64,000 nt of DNA. Origin: Tomocerus qinae. Taxonomy: Eukaryota > Arthropoda > Collembola > Entomobryomorpha > Tomoceridae. The translations under genes were made by a program, and so were the position numbers. Of this stretch, positions 1-11,508 are shown piece after piece (position 1 is the stretch's first letter; each line of letters begins with the position of its first letter). The DNA lies in contig CM034546.1 in assembly GCA_020055645.1 (NCBI GenBank), positions 62,062,001-62,126,000 on the forward strand, written 5' to 3'. The notes below the pieces were generated by a model, which saw only the letters and a list, made by a program, of their open reading frames with translations, searched no databases and had not been told where the DNA came from.

Positions 1-1779
1 TGAAAACACTCCTTGTATTTGAAGGTATGACTTAAATACATATAATTTTAGTTACTTATAATTTTAATTAAATTAGGTACCAATTTAAATAACTTGAATG
101 TGTTAATTTACTAATGCAAATATGGTTGATGAAAATATTTATTTATAGAGAAGCACATGGAAAATGGTTTCGAAATGAATAGGACTGACGGATATGTAGC
201 TGTAGGACTGACTTTTTCAGCTGCCGTTTACTCCATTTTCATGCCTACGTTTGTTTTATTAATTTACGATCTACCAATATTCCCATACTATTTCTTACCA
301 GAACAATACAAAAGTTGGATCTTTGTAGCTCTTTGCGCATTTATAATTTGGTGGATATTTACCGCCGAGTTATTCTTAGCTTGTGGTTTTACACTGATTG
401 GAATTTTCGCCCACCGTAATGTTAAATCCATAGCAAACGAATTGAAGTAAGCAACGCTAATTTGAAGCTCTGATTAGTATTATTTAGTATTGGCCATTGG
501 CCATTATAGTACTGTTTTTGAATTTCAAAGGTTTAGTGCGTCAATATTTGGTATAATTTCGAAACCTTCTTATCTAATTTTATGGTAATGATATGCCTCA
601 TTCAATTAAGCTTTCTCTACCGGACATACATAAATAAATTGATACATATCGAATATTTAGATTCTATTTTCGAATAAGTTATTCGAATTTTATAGAATTT
701 TGGCGTTAAAAATGATTGTTCTGCTCATATTAATGTTAAACCAGAATATTATCTTTGAAATTTCCATTTATTTCTACACTTGTCCTAAGCTATCTTTACT
801 ATTACTTTTCTTTTAATCCAAGCAGGGAACAAAAAAGGACCTTTTTTGCCTTTTACCTTTTTTGCGTTTTTTATAAAAAAGGTAGGAGTAAGAATGTTTT
901 GAAAAAAGCAGTCCTTTTTTGCCTTTTTACCTTTTTTGATGTAGCAGCGTGCCCTATTTACTTCCACTTTACATGTAAATAAGGTAAAAAAGTAAAAAGG
1001 ACTGCTTTTTTAGAAAAAGTAGTACTTTTTACCTTTTTTGTAAAAAAGAAGTACCTTTTTAGTTCCCTGAATCCAAGACATGTGTACCTGTCTTAGAGGA
1101 ATAATGCACACATCCTAGGTAAATTGAAATATCTGACTTCAGGATAGGCCGTGTACCTTTGCAAACGTCCGGTCTGTACAAATTTTCTGTAACATATACA
1201 TTGAGTAGGTTGGCAAATTTATTGCCTTATCTCAGGTTGTGGTTATATATTAGAAATAATATTTAATTTGTGGTGATTTCTATGTTTAGATTTGGAAGAA
1301 AGGAATATAAGAGCCATGATACCGCTCGAACTCCGAAAGCGTTCGTGATGCTTCATACAACATTTCAAATTCTATTAAAAGTCCTCAGAGATATTCTCCG
1401 AGATGTTCTTCAGCCAATATATTTCCTTAGTAATCGCTTAGCATTAATCCTATTTTGTGTTGTTATAAATAATTACAGGGACATGTCGCCTATTTTAACA
1501 TTTGTACTTGCAGTAAGTCCCATTTTGTTGGTTTTATTTTGGATTTTGACATTCACCATGCTAAGAAATTTTGACGAAGTTCTAAATGGAATATCGAAAA
1601 GCATATCTTTGTTCACATCTAATAGAAATATAGACTGTTTATACATGAAGAAATATCAAAAATCGTGCAAACACGAACAATTTCAAATCGGCGACTGTCT
1701 CAGAGTTAGCAGGAAGAGTGCTCCTAAATTTATAATGAGCCTTGTCAGAGGCATCGGGAAACTTCTCCTCAGTTCCTAA
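1..1779 (+). CDS. Gustatory-receptor-like 7-TM chemoreceptor, 5' part outside window
   Basis: Probably a ligand-gated chemoreceptor of the sensory neuron membrane (family assignment is an inference from fold and paralogues). Three exons are read: 1-24 (end of exon 1, reading KTLLVFEG), 149-446 and 1290-1779, with GT/AG junctions, intron phases 1 and 2, and no stop until TAA at 1777-1779. Exon 2 has two hydrophobic segments around a WWIF core. Exon 3 has two more and a C-terminal block (SCKHEQFQIGD, then SLVRGIGKLLLSS). Exons 2 and 3 have exactly the same lengths (298 and 490 nt) as in the copies at 4213-5662 and 59523-61729. Intron 2 carries a hAT-like MITE. The start codon and most of exon 1 lie upstream of the window. 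Confidence 0.72.
823..1069. mobile_element. hAT-like MITE (247 bp) in chemoreceptor intron 2
   Basis: Ends are CAGGGAAC and GTTCCCTG, flanked on both sides by the 8-bp direct repeat AATCCAAG (815-822 and 1070-1077). The interior is built of inverted runs of CCTTTTTT/AAAAAAGG with no coding capacity. The 8-bp duplication and CAGGG end point to the hAT superfamily. A second copy lies at 5782-5998. Small reading frames over it are shadows. Confidence 0.85.
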
Positions 1780-4212
1780 TTGTGGAGCTATAAATTAGAT
1801 ATGAAGTAAATGTGTGGAGGTGGTACTGCATGAACATGGTAAAACAGAAGGACAATCTGATGAATATATTTTACAAGTTAGCATACCCTATAGCCTGTAC
1901 CAATAATAATGCAAAATTTTGCACGACGGGATTCTGGAATGATTTGGATAGTATATATAATAAAGCCTTAACCCGCGAGCCCTTTCTCTTCAACCTAAAT
2001 TCTAACACCTCGTAAAATGGTACCAATAAACTTGCAGCAATGGCACGTTAATACAATTTTGTATTATGCTGTCATTCCAATGTGCCCCAAATTGTATTGT
2101 TCAACCTGCCGGACAAATGTCTACTGTGTACAATATTATATTTTGGTCAAAGTTTAGTTTGCGTCTTAAATTATCTTAAAACTTTTGTCTCTAATCATAT
2201 TGTAATATTAAATATTATAATAAAAACGATGAAGTATGACGTACGGTTGAATAGTGAAAGGATTAACTTGGGTGCCATTAGAAGCTTAGTATTATAATAT
2301 GATGCCAAAGTAAGATATAAGAAAGATTTAAACATTACCATCGAGAAAATTCGAGAATTTCAAATTTAAGGTTGTAATTTGGTTCTACAATGCTGCAATG
2401 GCAGTATATAATTAAAAACGTTTTGTAAGTTTGTATAACTCATCATAACAGTTTAATTGAGGCCTTTTACGGCTTGCCTTTTACTTGTCTTATATCCAAT
2501 TACACAATTATTTATCCTTTAGGTTAGGTAATAAAATGTCAGTTTTATTAAATTGCTTTCAGTTGAAAGTTTAGAGTACTCATGCAATTATAGAATAACT
2601 TCTACAAATAATTCAGAATTTTAAATTGGTATAAAATTGTATTGTTTACGTATTGGATTTTCGAAATAGTAATTTTCATTAATTGTATGGCGCAACTAAA
2701 ACAAGGAAAAAAAGAATTTGAACATTGCATTATCACAAGTGCGAATTTTTGGTATAAAATAAGGTTTATAATTATGGCACGTTTCGACTTGCTGTAACCC
2801 CTAATATAACATTATTTTGCTGTCGCACAGAAAAATGTTAACACATTTGTCGCTATTTTCGGTACTGTCGATTGAAGATTGGTCTCTCTACTTGGGACAA
2901 CCCCAAATTGTCAACACTTTTTTGTAAACACTTTTATTATACCTAGTTAGGTTAGGTAAGCTGATATTATAAGGTTATAGTGTTGACAAAAAGGTGTTGA
3001 AATTTTTGGGGTGATTCATATGTACTTGAAACAAACACTTAAAAATATCATATCCCTTTAAGACTGAACTATAGGGGTCTTTTTCCACAATAGGGAAACA
3101 CGAATAACTTAATCTAGTTTTCCAATATAGACATAGCTAGTCTTACAATTTAGACTGAGCAATTGAAGACCTGAATATTCTGGATGGTCCCAATTCTCAG
3201 ACATACCTTATTTTATAGTTAAGAAATTCTTAAAAAACATATTACTTTTTTGAAAGATAACTTTAGAATTTTTGGTGAAATAACTACAATATTTTTACAA
3301 CCGAGCCTTATGACCTCCAAAGCACCCTATGTTCCTATAGTATATAGTTCCTTGGACTCTTTTTTTATTGTAAATGAGTTTATTTTCATTTTCAAAAAAA
3401 TTGATTCCTATAGCTATCCAGCTCAAACAAACGTAAAATAAATGGAATTTATACTAAATCAGGATGATGGCGTATAATGCACAAGACGAAAGTTTTCCAA
3501 ATAAAGATAATGTATAAATATTACACATTTCAACGGGCAACCATTAGAAATAATTTTACCAACTGGTAGAAATAATTAACTGGTTTAAAAATTTGGTAAT
3601 GGAAGAGATTAGTCAGCTTAGGCTTGCTTAATTCAATACAACTATCGTTTTTTTATTTATTTCACCAAAAAGTAGACCAAATGTCTAAATTTCAGACTGG
3701 TTTTAATGTGGCAAAAGAATGTAAGGTAGATTTGATTTTCGAATAATGACAGAAATGAAAGGGTAGAATCAGCCGGAGCCGGCCAAACAATTACAAGGTT
3801 ATTTTCATCATGCCTTTTTTATCGATTACTGTAATTTTGTTTCGTGGTAATAATGCCCTCTTGTCGAGTTTAAAGCCTAAAAAGGCTTTTCCGTCATTAC
3901 ATTGGTGCAATATAAGATATCAAATCGTTGCATCACATACCTTATTCTTTACTCCACTTTATAACATAACATTTCTGGCCCAGGCAATACTCGATCGATA
4001 CTTTCCAAGCGTTACTCGGCTTTATTGCCAAAAGGGTCAATAAAAAACAGTTCGTTTACCATATTATTTAGGTTTTTAGCAAAGAAATTCTTTACTGTGG
4101 ATTTGATTGTATACGTCTCTCATCTCTATCTATCTAAAATTAAAATTTGATCCACCAATATATTTTGTGTCGGTCTAAAGATTAGAAAGTTTTGTATAAT
4201 TGGTAACCAATC
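1780..4212. other. Intergenic, AT-rich, no gene recognised
   Basis: Several short open frames occur but none shows codon structure, splice logic or a recognisable protein. The only structured piece is the small foldback at 2901-3011. Confidence 0.6.
2901..3011. repeat. Small foldback element (about 111 bp)
   Basis: Imperfect inverted ends CCCCAAATT-GTCAACACTTTTTTG and AAAAAGGTGTTGAAATTTTTGGGG enclose about 60 bp containing GTTAGGTTAGG. No clear target duplication was found, so the class is undetermined. Confidence 0.5.
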
Positions 4213-5662
4213 ATGAAAAAACTGTACGACATTGTTACAATGAAATATTTGGACTCTAATTTGAAAAGGATAAAATGTCCACCGAATCGAGGAATTTATT
4301 TAAAAATTATTGCTTTCAATTTAAAAATGTGCAACATATTTGGTGCATGTCCAGCAATTTTTGACTGTGAATATTTTTGTGTATCTAAATCTAAATCCAA
4401 ATGGGACCAATGGAGAAACTATTTGACAATTGGTGTTTACACAACGTTAACAGGATTTTTTATTGTTCAATTTGTTCAAATGACATTATCACATGAAACT
4501 ACCAACAGTAACTACGGACTTTGTCTTTTTATGTGGTTATGCATGGTTATCGGATGTGCTTTATTCTATACAATTCTACTGACCTTTGATGACATAGCCA
4601 TCATTACCCATCAAGTGTCAAAAACATTGCTTAAATTTGAAGGTAAAAACTCAATGTTTTAATTTTCAGTTCTTATAGGAAAGCAATACAAAAAATTGTC
4701 AACATAAATAATAAATAAATAAATTACAATCAACATCAATATGTATGCATATGGGTCAATAACAAACTTTTTTAATTTCACAGATGAACACATGGAAAAT
4801 AGATTCGAAATAAAAACCATGGACGTTAATATAGCCCAAGGGCTGACATTTATGACAATTATTTATTCCATTGCCATTCCTATAATTTTTCTAATTATCT
4901 ACGACTTGTCAATATTTCCGTATGCCTTTATACCAGAACAACTTAAAAGTTGGGTATTTGTAGTTTTATACGGATTTATTATGTGGTGGTTAAGTATTGC
5001 GGAATTATCATTAGCGGCTACACTTTCACTGATTTGCATCTTCGCCTACAGTAATGTTGTGTTCTTGACAAATGAATTAAAGTAAGAAAACGGAAATTTT
5101 TAAAATCGAAAACAGGAGTTATATAACATTATTTTATTTTTGTTGATTGTCATAATTGCTATATTTATTTAGGTTTGGAAGAAAGGACTATAAGAGCAAT
5201 AATTCCACTCGAACACCAAAGTCATTCATAATACTCCACAGAGCATTTCAAGTTCAAATTAAATTCTTCAACCAAATCCTGTGAAATACACTGCAGCCGG
5301 TATATTTCTTAATTAATCGATCAACTTTAATCACACTTTTTATTCTGATAGATAATTACGAGGAAATGTCTCTTATTGTAACGTTTGTATTTGCAATATG
5401 CCCCTTATCATTTGCATCCTTTTGGATTTTGATTATAACCATATTTCAAAATTTAGCCAATACTGTAAATGGTATAACGAAAAGTATATCTATGTTCAAA
5501 TCTAATAATAATATAGACTGCATGTACATGAAGAAATATCAACTATCGTGCAAATACGTACAATTTCAAATCGGAGACGGGTTAAAAATCAGTAAGAAAA
5601 GTGCTCCCAATTTTATAATAAGTCTTATAAGAGGCATTGGGAAACTTCTTATCAGTTCCTAA
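4213..5662 (+). pseudogene. Gustatory-receptor-like chemoreceptor with in-frame TGA
   Basis: Paralogue of the genes at 1-1779 and 59523-61729. Exons are 4213-4642, 4784-5081 and 5173-5662, all with GT/AG borders and phases 1 and 2. Exon 1 encodes the N-terminal PPNRG/WDQWRNYL region and two membrane segments; exon 2 two membrane segments; exon 3 the SCK...IGD...FIISLIRGIGKLLISS tail. The only defect seen is a TGA at 5282-5284 in exon 3. The intact paralogues have CGA (Arg) there, so a C-to-T change at a CpG is the simplest cause. It is a very young pseudogene, a segregating null allele or an assembly error. Exon lengths 298 and 490 match its sisters exactly. Confidence 0.75.
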
Positions 5663-5781
5663 CTATACGTTTCGAAAGTAAAAATGTAAGAATTCACTTT
5701 ATAAACTTTTAATGACAGAATAGAAGGATATTATATTCAACACTCGTACTAATTGAACAATTTCATAGCTACACTTTGTAA

Positions 5782-5998
5782 CAGAGAACAAAAAAGGCCT
5801 TTTTTGCCTTTTTTATTAAAAATATTTTAAAAAAGCATTCCTTATTTTTCTTTTACCTTTTTTGATGTAACAGCGTGGTCTATTTACTTCCACTTTACAA
5901 CTTAATAAGGTAATAAAGCAAAAAGGACTGCTTTTTTAAAGAAAAATAAGTACTTTTTACCTTTTTTGTAACAAAAGTAGTATCTATTTTGTTCCCTG
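5782..5998. mobile_element. hAT-like MITE, second copy of the 823-1069 family
   Basis: Ends CAGAGAAC and GTTCCCTG. The interior follows the 823-1069 copy block by block (GATGTAACAGCGTG, TATTTACTTCCACTTTAC, GGACTGCTTTTTT). Flanking 8-mers no longer match, so it looks older than the first copy. Confidence 0.7.
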
Positions 5999-6958
5999 TG
6001 CTTTTTAATGATATAGATAAAACTAAAGCGAAAAGCAACCTGCTTAAACACATTCTGGAAAATATGTATTTAGACAACAACTATTTTAATGGAATATTAA
6101 TGATAATAACGCTCTCATGTGCGGACAAATTTAATACCTAAAAGAATACTATAAACCCATCTTGATTGTAAATTGCTGATAAACGATTAATAAATACACT
6201 ACTACTTAATTGAACAACGGTTAAAAGAAGTGGGTATTAAAAATAAAAACAGAATTATTATTCTCAGAGCTGATAATGGCAGAGCGCAAAACTTCCTTGC
6301 AAAAGATCACTCGTGAAAAAGAAAGTCATTTTAAATAATTTTAATGCTTTATGTAGACTAACTTACTTAAATTTAGACATTTTGTTTACTTAGAATTGCT
6401 TACAGGGATGTCATATATATAGTGTGCATTTTCAAACGAAAATAAAAATATTAAACGTAATATGGAAATAAAATCTTCCAAGATATTATACATTTCTCTA
6501 TATTGTTGCAAAAAAATCAACTTGAAACAGGTTTGCATTCTGTACGTCAAGTAGCATCCAAATAATAACGCAAGCATCAATGTAGAATTTGCACCGTTTG
6601 AATTAGTATAGTTTGACATATTGCAAAGATTTGCATACTTTTTAGGGTTATATTAGTAACAATTATTAGCATAAATTTAATTAAAAATGAATTCTGGACA
6701 CTAATAATGGTTTAGTATTTTAAGTGCAATGAAATTTGTGTCCACCATACTATATAGTATAACATTACAAGTAGTAGAAATTTTGTAAGGTAATAAAATG
6801 ATCGCTTTGTGCAGACATTATTGTAAAGAGTCTATACGCTTTTAGTAAATGTTTTAAAAGAATATTTTATTGACTATACCTTTTCACATGATGGTCTTAA
6901 AGTAAGAGTAAGCTGCTAACATATGAAGCCTTACCTGAGTTTATATTATGCAATATTG

Positions 6959-7234
6959 ATATCGTCTGCTTAATATTACAAGGTAACAAGCCATTTTATC
7001 ATGACTGCTACAAAGTAACAAACCATTTTATCATGGAAGAGACAAAGTAACAAACCATTTTATCATGACCGCGACAAAGTAACAAACCACTGTATCAGGA
7101 GTTAGGTTTGTTACCTTGTCGCAGCCATGATAAAATGGTTTGTTACTTTGTCTCAGCCATGATAAAATGGTTTGTTACTTTGTAGCAGTCATGATAAAAT
7201 GGCTTGTTACCTTGTAATATTAAGCAGACGATAT
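6959..7234. repeat. Long palindrome made of about 32-bp tandem units
   Basis: Arms beginning ATATCGTCTGCTTAATATTA close on themselves at CAGACGATAT. Each arm holds about four units of ACAAAGTAACAAACCATTT followed by TATCATG and a variable hexamer. The two arms are nearly identical over about 130 bp around a short centre near 7090-7105. It could extrude as a cruciform. It looks like a foldback element, but no clear target duplication lies outside the palindrome. Confidence 0.75.
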
Positions 7235-7420
7235 GTATTTATGCCAGAACTTTAGTCATACCTAAATGCATGTTGTTTTAAATTAAAGCTCACAGCCACA
7301 GAATAATAATATTTAGAATAGTAATGTGGGTACCAACTTACATTAGGTTGTCCTTCTACCACGAGTTTCAAGTTAATACTTTGACACATCGGAGGATGAA
7401 ATCTGGCATAATTCTCTAAC

Positions 7421-7494
7421 GTGGCTAAGCCTAACCTAACTAATAAAACCTAACTTAAGTTAAAATAATTTTACCATGTAAATGTATACTCCCA
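7421..7494 (+). repeat. Left copy of an inverted repeat pair bracketing a chemoreceptor
   Basis: GTGGCTAAGCCTAACCTAAC through to TGTATACTCCCA matches, in reverse complement and with about a dozen differences or small gaps, 9710-9770 on the other side of the chemoreceptor at 8009-9291. It is either a dispersed MITE or the end of a larger unit. Confidence 0.55.
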
Positions 7495-8008
7495 TCGGAA
7501 AATGAAAGAGTTAAGTAGAGGTAGAGTCAAAAGTCAAACGAAAGGCAATTCCTCTTACTTTTGACTTTTGCCTCAACAAACATTTCACATTAACTTGTAA
7601 ATGTTATTCTCCTATAATAACATTATAATATTATAGCTACAAAGACCTAGAATACAATTGTAGTATGTGTAAAATGTTTTGCAAACAAATAAATGTCAAA
7701 CTAAGGCGTAGCTTCTAGGTTCTTCAGCAAAAGCATACATGTGAACTGTTTTCCGAGAAATTAGGTATTCGGAACCCAATCAATAATTCAAGGCATAAGA
7801 AAAAGAATAATAGTAGAAGTATTTCCCAGCAAATATATTCTGCCTTGAAGAAAGTCTATGTCGATGTGGCTTCATTTCCTATTCGACGCCAATGGACAGT
7901 AATCTTAATTGAATCGCAGCCTCGACTATACATTTAAAATATGATTTTCATCAAGTTCCTCAATGCAAACAATAAATCTTGGCTGACATTTCTGGGTGAA
8001 CGCTTGAG

Positions 8009-9291
8009 ATGGCTACGTTAGAATTCTTGAAACCAGTGGACTTATTTTTTAAAATATTTGGAGAAAAATTATGGGTGTCTCCATTAGATTGGAACTCAAG
8101 AACAAAAAGACTGAAACCCACGTCAAATAAAATGAAGTTAGCCGTTTATTATTTAATGGTCATAATAATTTTGAGCATTAACCTTTTATTACTAGTTGCT
8201 TTGGCAAGGCAAATATTTTCACCAACGCTCAGTGTAGGACAAATTATTATGCTAAATTTCTTTGCAATAATATTTTGGCTACCGTCCTTTTTCAACTTCG
8301 TTCTCCTCTCAAAATGGAACACAGTAATAATTTTGTTTAATTTCGTCTTTAGTCTTGACGCAGGATTGGCTGGTATGGAAGACTAAATACATAACAATGA
8401 TAATTAATAATAATATTATAATATTGTAAATATTTACTAACACTTGCATTAGTTACATTATTGTATTATTTATTTTTTTTGGTTACAGGAAAATATATAA
8501 AATCAGGATCAATGGAAAAGCACAAAATCATTGGGAATTTAATATACGTAACAGTATTTCAGGCAATAACGACTTCGTTTCTGCAATCTGTTCTGCTAGT
8601 TTCGTCTGAATTAAGTCCTCTCCTAGTGCTGTTACAAGTTTATTTTCCATCCTTGGGCCACCCTATTTTCCTCTTCGTTCTAGTTCCTTCGTTCACTATT
8701 TTATTTGTGAATTTATGGTATCCTGTATTACTAATTGTTTATTTGATTTTATTCTATTCATCTTTTTATGTATTTTGGTTAGAAATGATTACTGCAAAAA
8801 TAACTGAATCGACGAAATATTTAACTACGAAACTGTATTTCAAAAATCATCCACTAAAGTCGCTGCTAATCTTTAAGATGTTAAAGATAATAAATACACA
8901 ATTTAATAATGACTTTATGTATATGCTTACTCCACCGATTTTATTAGTTGCTGGTCTTGTAAATATTGTTTGCAATTACGTTACTGTAAAGATGTACAAA
9001 ATTATCCCAATGCCAGGCTACGCTTTTGCCCCAATATTGTCTGCAATGATAACAATAATTGAAATTTTAGTAATTCCTAAGATAACGTTAATTCATTCCG
9101 GGTCTCTGGCTTTCAACGAAGAATGGCGAAGATTCCCAAACACACTGATACAAAAATATGTGAAGAGCTGCCGACCCTTAAAAATAACTATTGGTCCTTT
9201 TTTTAACATGAAACAATCCACCTGCTTTACATTTTTGGGAATTGTCACTTCATACACTGCTACTTGTATATTATCTGTCAATATATACTAA
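8009..9291 (+). CDS. Gustatory-receptor-like 7-TM chemoreceptor (two exons)
   Basis: Likely a plasma-membrane chemoreceptor. Exon 1 is 8009-8372 and exon 2 8489-9291 (intron of 116 bp, phase 1), giving about 388 residues. The N-terminus has the PLDWNSRTKRL stretch that recurs as PYKWD/N in the genes at 11509 and 29060. Hydrophobic segments are spread over the whole length, and the last lies in FTFLGIVTSYTATCILS near the C-terminus, preceded by SCRPLKI as in the other family members. The phase-2 intron found in all sister genes is absent here. Exon 2 (803 nt) equals the summed lengths of sister exons 2 and 3, so a clean intron loss is likely. The frame is intact. Family assignment rests on topology and shared motifs, not on a database search. 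Confidence 0.75.
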
Positions 9292-9709
9292 TTTTGATAA
9301 AGTACTCTTTCTTATATTGTATGCATGTATTTTAATCATTCACACCATCTTTTAGAAATACAAGACCAATAGTACAAACGTTACAAATGTTACAATTGCA
9401 ATTAACAATGAGTGAAGGTGAAAATAAATTGTATTTTTATTTGTATCGAATAAATTGTAACTGATGAAAAATAAAGACTAGCCCATCTAAAATCTCGAAG
9501 AAGTTGAGACACATCAAAGTAAAATAATGTGGACAATCAAATAATTTGAAACCATCAAAATCAAAAATAATTCCCCTTACTAGAACAGAGAGCTGATTAA
9601 ATTTGACAACGTATGATAGATTGGTTTCTTATTACAAATTTAAATTCTACATTGAGCATTGTATTCTAATAATTACTAAACGTATACTTACAACGAAACT
9701 GGGAGTATA

Positions 9710-9770
9710 TATTTACATGGGTAGGATTATTTTAGTTTAGGTCAGATTTTACTAGGTTAGACTTAGCCAC
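9710..9770 (-). repeat. Right copy of the inverted pair bracketing the 8009-9291 chemoreceptor
   Basis: Reverse complement reads GTGGCTAAGTCTAACCTAG and ends TATATACTCCCA, matching 7421-7494. The two copies face each other across about 2.2 kb that contains only the chemoreceptor gene. Confidence 0.55.
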
Positions 9771-10051
9771 ATTAGGGAAATGAAAGCCAGGAAAATGTTT
9801 ATACCATCACAAAAATCAATATTTCAATCAATATTATAATATAATAAATACTTCATGTTGTGTTCGCATAAGGATATTCATTCCATTATTTATTCAATAC
9901 CCAAGACACAAAGTCATGAATCTTAAGCAAACTGCCACCAAATAATATTTTGGCTTTAAAACTTTAGCTAGTGGTAATACTTTATACAATGCATGGCCAC
10001 AACCACAATAAAATAAAAAGCATTTATATTAGCACTTACATTACCTACTAT

Positions 10052-10590
10052 TGTGACAATAGTCACGAATATGAAAATATTATAGTGTATAGTGTTTATT
10101 ATATAATGTAATAACTGCCATATGTATTTATTATTGCTGGGTCGGGGGGGGAAATGGTGGGGGTGCCATTATGAATATAATGAAGAGTAAAAGATGATTA
10201 GAGAAGAAGTCAGAGTTAAGATTTGTATTATGGAGGTCTACTCCGGATCTCTACTATCTTTATTAGGCAATGACATTGCTTTAAATACTCTTTGTACAGA
10301 ATATGTGAATGGAAAACAAAATGAACATTACACACAGATTCCAAAACAAATAATAAATAGCAGAAATACCAAATGACAGAAACCTTAATGCTGGCAATTA
10401 TAACTGGCACAGGATACTTAATGCTTGCAAATATATTGACACATATTGTGCAACTAGATTACAATGTCATTAGCTAATGTAAAATTACTTACATGTTTAC
10501 TCATATCAATAAATACAGAACTGCAGTATACAATATATTATAATAAACACTATACACTATAATATTTTCATATTCGTCACTATTGTCACA
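10052..10590. mobile_element. Non-autonomous TIR element (about 539 bp)
   Basis: About 55-bp terminal inverted repeats: TGTGACAATAGTCACGAATA at the left and the near-perfect reverse complement ending TATTGTCACA at the right, both continuing into TATAGTGTATAGTGTTTATT. Short direct repeats CTAT (10048-10051 and 10591-10594) flank it. No coding capacity. The superfamily is not clear. Confidence 0.7.
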
Positions 10591-11508
10591 CTATTAATAA
10601 GAACTACGCAGGGACATAAATACTAATAAATAGAAGTTAAGAGGAGATCGGTCAGCAATAATTCAACCACTTAAAACCTACTTGGTAAATATGACAAATA
10701 GTAATGAATAAAGTGAATACATAAACATGAGTCCGATATATACTAAATAATCGTATATTACTTATATAATTGAACTTTGTTGTCTTGTGGCATAATAATT
10801 TATACCTAGGTAATCATTTCGTCTAAGTCCCTAAAGGAAAAATTAAATAACCCTGAAGTAGTATTAAGTAAATTGTACTCGGCTCGGGTATTAAGTAAAT
10901 ACTCGAATACTATGCAATAATAGTAATTCAAGTTATATGATAAACTTTATCCACACAGGTACAATAATAACTGTCGAACGAACAGATAAATTATATAATA
11001 AATAAACTCCTGTAATTTCTGAATTTAAAATAATCATAATAATATGTCGGTACTGAAACTTATTTAATGTTTTCTTTCTCTCAGAAAATAATACTTTAAT
11101 ACTTAAAATTTAAGTTTTGTTGGCTAAGAAAGACATAATTACGATAATCGTACCTATACTGATATATAGAACAAATTCCATGCAGTTCAAAGACAAAAAT
11201 GAAATCTATGTATTTGGATGCCTTTAAATGCTTATTGCAATATTATGTTGAGTTTATTTACTAAGAAACTATTATTATGTTCAGCATAGTTCTTAATTTT
11301 CTATAAATTCAGTACACTATGAATTACATAACCCTTCATTAATGCTTTTACTGAAAATACTGCGGAAACTAGGTTCCTTTCCAATTTTCCTTAAGACATT
11401 TCATTTGTCAGTATACTATCAAGGCAAGTTTCGGAAAGTTATAGAATTTTAATTCCCCTTAAAAAGTTTGTTATAGCTATATGATAATTTAGTTTATGAT
11501 ATTAACAT

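Larger units (their letters stand above)
5999..8008. other. Intergenic, no gene recognised
   Basis: Contains the palindromic array at 6959-7234 and one arm (7421-7494) of an inverted pair that brackets the next chemoreceptor. No credible exon seen on either strand. Confidence 0.6.
9292..11508. other. Intergenic between two chemoreceptors
   Basis: No gene seen. It holds the element at 10052-10590 and a poly-G/GGTGGGGG patch near 10140-10165. The rest is AT-rich sequence without coding character. Confidence 0.6.

Noticed and set aside
785-967. Small reading frames within introns and transposons on either strand across the window
   Set aside because: They overlap inverted repeats or intron sequence and show no conserved protein features.
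6959-7234. CRISPR-like array because of regular repeats with short variable parts
   Set aside because: The units are arranged as an inverted palindrome in a eukaryotic genome, the variable parts are only six bases, and there are no cas genes.
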